In this document: positions 1 through 5,425 of the stretch, in pieces
How the letters are laid out: each line of letters starts with the position of its first letter
Position numbering within the stretch: position 1 is the first letter of the stretch
Source: Bog-756 sp035531955
GTDB taxonomy: Bacteria; Actinomycetota; Acidimicrobiia; Acidimicrobiales; RAAP-2
Direction of reading: 5' to 3'
DNA: 5,425 nucleotides
Assembly: GCA_035531955.1 (NCBI GenBank)
Contig: DATKRZ010000008.1
Location: 1-5,425 of the forward strand
Program-made: the position numbers and the translations under genes
Notes under the pieces: generated by a model
Databases searched by the model: none
What the model was told of the DNA's origin: nothing
The model's input: only the letters and a program-made list of their open reading frames with translations

Positions 1-1319
1 TGCCCACCCAGATGGGTTACGACTCCGACCACCCCCGGGCCGAGGGCGAGGTGGGCAAGGTCGGAGTGGCCATCGACTCGCTGGACGACATGCGCTTCCT
101 CCTGGCCGACATGCCCCTGGACCAAGTCACCACCTCGATGACCATCAACGCCACCGCCTCGATCCTGCTGCTCCTCTACCAACTGGTGGCGGAGGAGAAC
201 GGCATCGACCCGGCCCAGTTGGGCGGGACCATCCAGAACGACATCCTGAAGGAGTACGTGGCCCGGGGGACCTACATCTACCCCCCCCGGCCCTCCATGC
301 GGATCATCACCGACATCTTCTCCTACTGCGCGGAGAACCTTCCGGCTTGGAACACCATCTCCATCTCCGGGTACCACATCCGCGAGGCCGGCTCCACCGC
401 GGTGCAGGAGATCGCCTTCACCATCGCCAACGGGATCGCCTACGTGGAGGCCGCCCTGGCCGCCGGCCTCGACGTGGACGCCTTCGCCCCCCGGCTCAGC
501 TTCTTCTGGAACGCCCACAACAACCTCTTCGAGGAGGTGGCCAAGTACCGTGCGGCCCGGCGGATGTGGGCCAAGCTCATGACCGAGCGCTTCGGGGCCA
601 AGGACAAGAGATCGACCCTGCTCCGCTTCCACACCCAGACCGGCGGTTCCACGCTGACCGCCCAGCAGCCCGAGAACAACATCGTACGGGTGACGGTGCA
701 GGCACTGGCCGCGGCGCTCGGAGGCACGCAGAGCCTCCACACCAACGGCTTCGACGAGGCCCTCGGGCTCCCCACCCAGCGCGCCGCCAAGATCGCCCTG
801 CGGACCCAGCAGATCGTCGGCTACGAGTCCGGCATCGCCGACACGGTGGACCCGCTGGCCGGCTCGTGGTTCGTGGAAGCCCTCACCGATGAAGTCGAAA
901 AGGGGGCATGGGAGTACCTCGAACGGATCGACGCCATGGGCGGTGCGGTGGACGCCATCGAGGCCCAGTACATGCAACAGGAGATCGAGCAGGCCGCCTA
1001 CGCCTATGCCAAGGCGATCGACGCCGGCGAGAAGATCGTGGTCGGGGTGAACAAGTTCGTGGACGAGGAGCTGGAGCCGTCGGAGGTCTTCCCCATCGAC
1101 GTCGATCTGCAGCGATCCCAGGTGGCCCGCGTGAAGCGGGTGAAGGCGGAGCGGGACCAGTCAGCCGTGGAAGCGGCCCTCTCCGATGTGGAGGCCGCGG
1201 CACGGGGGACGCAAAACCTGCTCGTCCCCATGAAGACCGCCCTGGCCAGGATGGCGACGCTCGGTGAGGTGTCGGACGTGCTGCGAGGGGTGTTCGGGGA
1301 GTTCCACCCGAATCACTGA
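1..1319 (+). CDS. Methylmalonyl-CoA mutase, catalytic (large) subunit without B12 domain, 5'-truncated
   Basis: This enzyme isomerises (R)-methylmalonyl-CoA to succinyl-CoA by an adenosylcobalamin radical mechanism in the cytoplasm. The reading frame enters from the left edge, with complete codons from base 3 reading PTQMGYDSDHP, an internal family motif, so the ATG at 12 is not the start. Roughly 110-120 N-terminal residues are missing. Counting that Met as 1, substrate-binding T73, Q75 and R85 lie in the TIQNDILKEYVAR block, and the active-site pair Y121-H122 in SISGYHIREAG. These match T195, Q197, R207, Y243 and H244 of the Propionibacterium enzyme. The Arg at R85 favours a carboxylated substrate (methylmalonyl-CoA); isobutyryl-CoA mutase is known to have Gln there. 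The APRLSFFW, TQSLHTN and GVNKF blocks follow. The protein ends after the barrel (GEVSDVLRGVFGEF), with no DGHD-type cobalamin motif, so it should pair with a separate B12-binding subunit (mcmA1/mcmA2 type). The Tyr89 position, which would confirm specificity, is outside the window. Confidence 0.95.
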   Translation, partial: PTQMGYDSDHPRAEGEVGKVGVAIDSLDDMRFLLADMPLDQVTTSMTINATASILLLLYQLVAEENGIDPAQLGGTIQNDILKEYVARGTYIYPPRPSMRIITDIFSYCAENLPAWNTISISGYHIREAGSTAVQEIAFTIANGIAYVEAALAAGLDVDAFAPRLSFFWNAHNNLFEEVAKYRAARRMWAKLMTERFGAKDKRSTLLRFHTQTGGSTLTAQQPENNIVRVTVQALAAALGGTQSLHTNGFDEALGLPTQRAAKIALRTQQIVGYESGIADTVDPLAGSWFVEALTDEVEKGAWEYLERIDAMGGAVDAIEAQYMQQEIEQAAYAYAKAIDAGEKIVVGVNKFVDEELEPSEVFPIDVDLQRSQVARVKRVKAERDQSAVEAALSDVEAAARGTQNLLVPMKTALARMATLGEVSDVLRGVFGEFHPNH

Positions 1320-2551
1320 CGGGCCAGAAGCCGTTCGCGCATCGGTCCCGTCCGGGCGGCATCGATCGCCGTCCAGGCCATGGCCAGGGCACCGTCCCGC
1401 ACCGCGCCGTCGGCCGACGGGGTGATGCAGGCGGCCGCGAACTCGGGCTGGTGGTTGACCGATCCTGCCGCGTCGATGCCCAGCAGCGGATGGATGGTCG
1501 GCACCGCCAGCGACACGTTGGCCATGTCGGTGGACAGCGTTGGCCGCGGGGCCTCCTCGTCGTCCAGGGAGAAGGAACGGCCGAGTGCTTCGGCGTTCGC
1601 CCGGTAGAGGGCCAACAGGTCGTGGTCGCTCTCCATGTGGGAGTAGACCGGCGCCAGGGACTCGAAGCGCACCGACGTCCCGGTGGCCAGCGCCCCGGCC
1701 TCGAAACAGCTCACCACCCTGGGCTCGAGCACCCCGAGCCCGGCCAGGGAGGCAGACCGGCACATGAACCTGCCGGTGACCGAGTCGGGAATGACGTTGG
1801 CCGCCCGGCCGCCGTCGGTGACGATCCCGTGGACCTGATCGTGGGGACGGAGCTGCTGGCGGAGCAGGCCGATGGCCACCTGCGAGACGACCATCGCATC
1901 GCCGGCGTTGACCCCCTCCCACGGCGCGGCCGAGGCGTGGGCGCCCTTGCCGCTGAAGGTGACATCGAAGTGGGACACGGCCAGACAGGTGGCCTCCAGC
2001 CTGTCGGTCGGCCACGGGTGGATCATCATTGCCGCATGGACGTCCTCGAACACCCCGTGACCAAGCATGGTCACCTTGCCGCCGCCCCCCTCTTCGGCGG
2101 GTGTCCCGAGGACCCGGACGGTGATGCCCAGATCGTCGGCCAGCGGGGCCAGGCCCAGCCCAGCCCCGGCCGCCGAGGCGGCGATGATGTTGTGCCCACA
2201 GGCGTGGCCCACACCGGGGAGCGCGTCGTACTCCGCACACACCGCCAGCACCAGCGGTCCCGAGCCCAACTCGGCGCTGAACGCCGTGGGCATGCCGGCA
2301 ACGCCCCGGGTCACGGTGTAGCCGCCATCGGCGAGGGTCTCCGCGGTCCAGGCGCTGGCCCGCTCCTCCTCGAACGCGGTCTCCGGGTGTTCGTGGATCG
2401 TGTGGCTGAGCCGGATCAACCCGGCCAGGACGCGGTCGATGGCGTCGCGGGCTGCCTCCTTCGGTTCCGGGTCCTCTCCCACGGGCGTCCACGACCCTTC
2501 GTTCTGCGATGGCGGCGATGGCTGACTGTTCGACGGCGGTGCTGAACCCAC
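1313..2551 (-). CDS. M20-family metallopeptidase/amidohydrolase (PM20D2/AbgB-like)
   Basis: This 412-residue cytoplasmic zinc/manganese hydrolase probably cleaves an amide or peptide bond in a small substrate such as a dipeptide or an N-acyl/aminobenzoyl amino acid; the exact substrate cannot be read from the sequence. The signature motifs are in order: RLSHTIHEHPETAFEE (47-62), AEYDALPGVGHACGHN (106-121) with likely metal ligands C118 and H120, GTPAEEGGGGK (149-159) with the catalytic/ligand pair E153-E154, H178 in MMIHPW, a dimerisation domain at about 193-305 with SGKGAHAS, then STDMANVS and a late ligand H367 in NHQPEF. The wording matches the PM20D2/AbgB branch better than carboxypeptidase G2. 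Length is normal for the family. The GTG start at 2551 overlaps the carboxylase stop and lacks a clear Shine-Dalgarno. An in-frame GTG at 2482, 23 codons later and preceded at a distance by GAAGGG, is an alternative, because the first 30 residues are a polar, Ser/Pro-rich tail. No signal peptide is visible. Confidence 0.92.
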   Translation of the reverse strand: MGSAPPSNSQPSPPSQNEGSWTPVGEDPEPKEAARDAIDRVLAGLIRLSHTIHEHPETAFEEERASAWTAETLADGGYTVTRGVAGMPTAFSAELGSGPLVLAVCAEYDALPGVGHACGHNIIAASAAGAGLGLAPLADDLGITVRVLGTPAEEGGGGKVTMLGHGVFEDVHAAMMIHPWPTDRLEATCLAVSHFDVTFSGKGAHASAAPWEGVNAGDAMVVSQVAIGLLRQQLRPHDQVHGIVTDGGRAANVIPDSVTGRFMCRSASLAGLGVLEPRVVSCFEAGALATGTSVRFESLAPVYSHMESDHDLLALYRANAEALGRSFSLDDEEAPRPTLSTDMANVSLAVPTIHPLLGIDAAGSVNHQPEFAAACITPSADGAVRDGALAMAWTAIDAARTGPMRERLLARQ

Positions 2552-2553
2552 TA
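2549..2553 (-). promoter_or_regulatory. TAGTG stop/start overlap linking carboxylase and M20 genes
   Basis: Read on the minus strand, the carboxylase TAG stop and the M20 GTG start share one G. No good ribosome-binding site precedes the GTG, so re-initiation by terminating ribosomes is the simplest way to translate the second gene. This is an inference from the layout. It fails if the true M20 start is the internal GTG at 2482. Confidence 0.6.
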
Positions 2554-4338
2554 CTCGATCACGGCGATGACGTCGCCGGGTCCGACCGACTCCCCGGCCT
2601 TGACCCTGACTTCGCTGACGGTACCGGCCTTCTCGGAGTTGACGTTGTTCTCCATCTTCATGGCCTCGAGGACACAGATCGTCTGGCCGACTTCGACCGC
2701 ATCCCCCTTGGCGACCAGCACTTTGACGATGGTTCCTTGCATGGGTACGGCCACCGTCCCGGATCCGGCACCCGACGCCGTGGACTTCGGACGCTTGGGA
2801 CCGGCTCCCCGGACCGGACCGGCTCCACCCCCGGCCACCGCCGGGTCACCGCGGTCGGGAACCCAGAGCTTGACCTGGTATCGCCGCCCGTCCACCTCGG
2901 CGGTGACTTCCCGCAGCACGCGGGCCTCCGGCGTGTCTCCGTCCGCAGCAGGTGCAGGAGGTGCAGGTGGTGCCGCGCCCGGCGACGTCACGCCGCTCAG
3001 GTCGAGGGTCTGCTCCACCCAATTGGTGGAGTGTTCCCCCGAGACGAAATCCGGGTGGGAGAGGATGACAACGTCGGCCGGAAGGGTGGTGGCCACCCCC
3101 TCGATCACCGTCTCGTCGATGGCCCGGAGCATCCGGCGCCGCGCCGCCTCGCGGTCCTGGCCCCACACCACCAGCTTGGCCACCAGGTTGTCGTAGTACT
3201 GGCTGACCGTGTCCCCTGACTCGTAGCCGGCATCGAGGCGGACCCCCGGCCCGCCGGGCGCGGTGAATCGGGAGATGGTCCCGGGTGACGGCGTGAAGGC
3301 GCCACCGTCCGGGTTCTCCGCGTTGATCCTCACCTCGATGGCGTGCCCCTGGCGGCGCACATCGTCCTGACCGAAGGCCAGCGGCTCGCCCGACGCCACC
3401 CGCAGCTGCCATTCGACCAGGTCGAGGCCGGTAACCAGCTCCGTGACGGGATGCTCCACCTGCAGGCGGGTGTTCATCTCGAGGAAGTAGAACTCGCCCT
3501 CCTGGTAGAGGAACTCGACCGTTCCGGCGTTCACGTACCCGCAGGCCTCGGCCACCCGGACCGAGGCTTCTCCCATGGCCCTGCGCACCCCCTCGGGGAA
3601 GTTGGGGGCCGGGCACTCCTCCACCAGTTTCTGGTGGCGTCGCTGGGCCGAGCAGTCGCGCTCGCCGAGCCACAGGGTGGTGCCGTGGGCGTCGGCGATG
3701 ATCTGCATCTCGACGTGGCGGGGCCACGCCAGGTAGCGCTCGACATAGCACTCGTCCCGGCCGAAGTAGGCCAGCGACTCCCGCATGGCCGACTCCAGAG
3801 ACGCTGGCGCCGCGTCGGGTCCCCCGACCACCTTCATGCCCCGGCCGCCTCCGCCATAGGCCGCCTTGATGGCCACCGGCCAGCCGAATTCGTCGCCGAA
3901 GGCGACCACCTCGCCCGCCGATGTGATGACTTCGGACCGGCCCGGCACGCCGGAGACGCCGGCCCTTTCGGCGGCATGGCGCGAGCTGATCTTGTCCCCC
4001 ATGACCTCGATCGCCTCGGGTGGGGGGCCGACGAAGACCACGCCACGCCCGGTGACGGCCCGGGCGAAGTCGGTGTTCTCCGAGAAGAAGCCGTACCCCG
4101 GATGGACCGCGTCAGCACCACAGCGGTCGACGATGGCGAGGATCGCCTCGGTATTCAGGTAGCTGTCCGCCGCCGTCTGGCCTCCCAGGGCGTACGCCTC
4201 ATCGGCCAGGCGCACATGGAGTGCGTTCCGGTCGAGCTCGGAGTACACGGCGACCGACGTCACCCCGAGCTCGCGGCAGGTCCGGATGACCCGCACCGCG
4301 ATCTCTCCCCGGTTGGCGATGAGAACCTTCTTCAGCAC
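2551..4338 (-). CDS. Acetyl-/propionyl-CoA carboxylase alpha subunit (biotin carboxylase plus biotin carrier domain)
   Basis: This 595-residue protein carboxylates its own biotin using ATP and bicarbonate, then hands the carboxyl group to a separate carboxyltransferase beta subunit acting on acetyl-, propionyl- or a related acyl-CoA. The biotin carboxylase domain fills about 2-445: KVLIANRGEIAVRVIR, HPGYGFFSEN (79-88), K116, K158 followed by the glycine-rich loop GGGGRG (162-167), K237 in RRHQKLVEE, E275, and EMNTRLQVEHPVTE (287-300) with E287, N289, R291 and E295, then R337. A Pro/Ala-rich linker and a short basic stretch (about 450-525) lead to the carrier domain, with biotinylated K561 in EAMKMEN. 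The total size suits short actinobacterial alpha subunits. The GTG start at 4338 sits 6 bases after GAAAGG, and the conserved fold begins at once; the frame stays open further upstream only as a shadow of birA. The nearby mutase suggests propionyl-CoA, but the alpha subunit does not set specificity and no beta subunit is in view. Confidence 0.95.
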   Translation of the reverse strand: MLKKVLIANRGEIAVRVIRTCRELGVTSVAVYSELDRNALHVRLADEAYALGGQTAADSYLNTEAILAIVDRCGADAVHPGYGFFSENTDFARAVTGRGVVFVGPPPEAIEVMGDKISSRHAAERAGVSGVPGRSEVITSAGEVVAFGDEFGWPVAIKAAYGGGGRGMKVVGGPDAAPASLESAMRESLAYFGRDECYVERYLAWPRHVEMQIIADAHGTTLWLGERDCSAQRRHQKLVEECPAPNFPEGVRRAMGEASVRVAEACGYVNAGTVEFLYQEGEFYFLEMNTRLQVEHPVTELVTGLDLVEWQLRVASGEPLAFGQDDVRRQGHAIEVRINAENPDGGAFTPSPGTISRFTAPGGPGVRLDAGYESGDTVSQYYDNLVAKLVVWGQDREAARRRMLRAIDETVIEGVATTLPADVVILSHPDFVSGEHSTNWVEQTLDLSGVTSPGAAPPAPPAPAADGDTPEARVLREVTAEVDGRRYQVKLWVPDRGDPAVAGGGAGPVRGAGPKRPKSTASGAGSGTVAVPMQGTIVKVLVAKGDAVEVGQTICVLEAMKMENNVNSEKAGTVSEVRVKAGESVGPGDVIAVIE

Positions 4339-4344
4339 GCTGCG

Positions 4345-4350
4345 CCTTTC
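4345..4350 (-). promoter_or_regulatory. Ribosome-binding site of the carboxylase alpha gene
   Basis: GAAAGG on the minus strand lies 6 bases before the GTG at 4338. It decides the start of the carboxylase, whose frame otherwise remains open for about 350 more codons upstream. Confidence 0.7.
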
Positions 4351-4412
4351 GAATCGGAATGGACGGGCAGTGGTCTCCCTGTCTGGAGGCGCTACAACAC
4401 TGTCACGGCCCG

Positions 4413-4418
4413 TAGGGT
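4413..4418 (+). promoter_or_regulatory. Possible -10 box (TAGGGT) for a leaderless birA transcript
   Basis: TAGGGT ends 7 bases before the birA ATG at 4426, so transcription from it would begin at or within a base or so of the A of ATG. Leaderless mRNAs with this arrangement are common in actinobacteria. No -35 is evident. The AGGG inside the same hexamer, 8 bases before the ATG, could instead be a Shine-Dalgarno, so the two readings compete. Confidence 0.4.
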
Positions 4419-4425
4419 ATGTGCC

Positions 4426-5301
<876 letters not shown>

Positions 5302-5313
5302 CATTCCCCGATC

Positions 5314-5425
5314 ATGCGACTGCTCATCACCGGCGGTGCCGGCTTCATCGGGTCGAATTTCGTGCGGTACTGGGTGCAGCGGCACCCCGACGATGCCGTC
5401 GTGGCGCTCGACGTGCTCACCTACG
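5314..5425 (+). CDS. rfbB: dTDP-glucose 4,6-dehydratase, N-terminal part (3'-truncated by window)
   Basis: The first 37 codons of an NAD-dependent sugar-nucleotide dehydratase (also called RmlB), which converts dTDP-glucose to dTDP-4-keto-6-deoxyglucose, the second step toward dTDP-rhamnose and other deoxysugars. The Rossmann motif TGGAGFIG is at residues 6-13, followed by SNFVRYW. An acidic D33 ends the second strand, where it would bind the NAD ribose, in the context ALDVLTY, which is characteristic of RmlB (usually continuing AGN) rather than of other epimerases. The gene begins 12 bases after the birA stop without an obvious Shine-Dalgarno. It may be cotranscribed with birA or have its own start site, since TAACAT at 5299-5304 resembles a -10 box. 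The catalytic Tyr and Lys are beyond the window. Confidence 0.9.
   Translation, partial: MRLLITGGAGFIGSNFVRYWVQRHPDDAVVALDVLTY

Larger units (their letters stand above)
4339..4425. promoter_or_regulatory. 87-base divergent intergenic region between carboxylase alpha gene and birA
   Basis: This is the only real intergenic space in the window and must hold the promoters of both divergent genes unless they lie inside the coding ends. On the plus strand TAGGGT at 4413-4418 fits the actinobacterial -10 pattern TANNNT. On the minus strand the nearly coincident TACCCT (4419-4414) fits it too, which would give the carboxylase mRNA a leader of roughly 70 bases. A minus-strand TTGAAC at 4445-4440, inside birA, resembles a -35 but with an overlong 20-base spacer. 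I see no convincing operator palindrome. Confidence 0.5.

Noticed and set aside
281..288. Run of eight C bases in the mutase gene, as a possible frameshift or phase-variation site
   Set aside because: The frame continues intact through conserved residues on both sides (TYIYPPRPSM), and such runs are common in GC-rich codons for Pro.
1318..1352. Possible hairpin GACGGG/CCCGTC after the mutase stop, as a terminator
   Set aside because: The stem is only 6 bp with a loop of more than 20 bases and no U-tract, and it lies inside the M20 coding sequence.
1161..2545. Long open frames of 443 codons (minus, 1161-2492) and 364 codons (plus, 1451-2545)
   Set aside because: Both are compositionally odd, rich in Arg, Gly and Pro, and are off-frame or antisense shadows of the M20 gene, which carries all the conserved metal-ligand motifs in its own frame.
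4391..4406. ACA-N4-TGT half-symmetry in the divergent promoter as a regulator operator
   Set aside because: Three-base half-sites are too short to distinguish from chance, and the TTGAAC at 4445-4440 has no matching second half for a biotin-regulator-type site.
3343..4425. Extension of the birA frame upstream on the plus strand, antisense to the carboxylase
   Set aside because: The translation has no recognisable domain and overlaps the carboxylase, which is well supported by motifs. The BirA family motifs start just after the ATG at 4426.

Overview
The window is a piece of a very GC-rich bacterial chromosome, most likely from an actinomycete. The third codon positions are almost all G or C, GTG starts are used, and the biotin carboxylase and class I biotin ligase read like actinobacterial homologues. 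An Acidimicrobiia-like lineage is possible, but the sequence alone does not settle it. The coding density is high: apart from an 87-base divergent intergenic region and a 12-base gap, every base lies in a recognisable gene. I see no RNA genes, insertion sequences, CRISPR arrays or prophage remnants.

Layout, left to right. (1) 1-1319, plus strand: the 3' three-quarters of a methylmalonyl-CoA mutase catalytic subunit of the type that lacks its own B12 domain; its start lies before the window. (2) 1313-2551, minus strand: a complete M20-family metallopeptidase/amidohydrolase that converges on the mutase with a 7-base overlap of their ends. (3) 2551-4338, minus strand: a biotin carboxylase plus biotin carrier protein, the alpha subunit of an acetyl-/propionyl-CoA-type carboxylase. 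Its stop overlaps the M20 start (TAGTG). (4) 4339-4425: divergent promoter region. (5) 4426-5301, plus strand: birA, a biotin-protein ligase without a DNA-binding domain, carrying an unusual Gly-Gly-Ser repeat loop. (6) 5314 to the end, plus strand: the first 37 codons of rmlB/rfbB, dTDP-glucose 4,6-dehydratase.

How they fit together. The carboxylase alpha subunit and the mutase can belong to one pathway, propionyl-CoA to methylmalonyl-CoA to succinyl-CoA. The pathway's carboxyltransferase (beta) subunit, the epimerase and the B12-binding mutase subunit are not visible here. BirA, transcribed divergently, would attach biotin to Lys561 of the carboxylase, so a modifying enzyme and its likely substrate share one intergenic region. 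The M20 hydrolase appears translationally coupled to the carboxylase, for no obvious biochemical reason. rmlB starts a different theme, dTDP-rhamnose/deoxysugar synthesis.

This is mostly ordinary primary metabolism. I found no convincing new system. The points most worth a second look are the repeat-encoded linker inside BirA, the carboxylase/M20 stop-start overlap, and the compact divergent promoter with overlapping -10-like boxes and a possibly leaderless birA.
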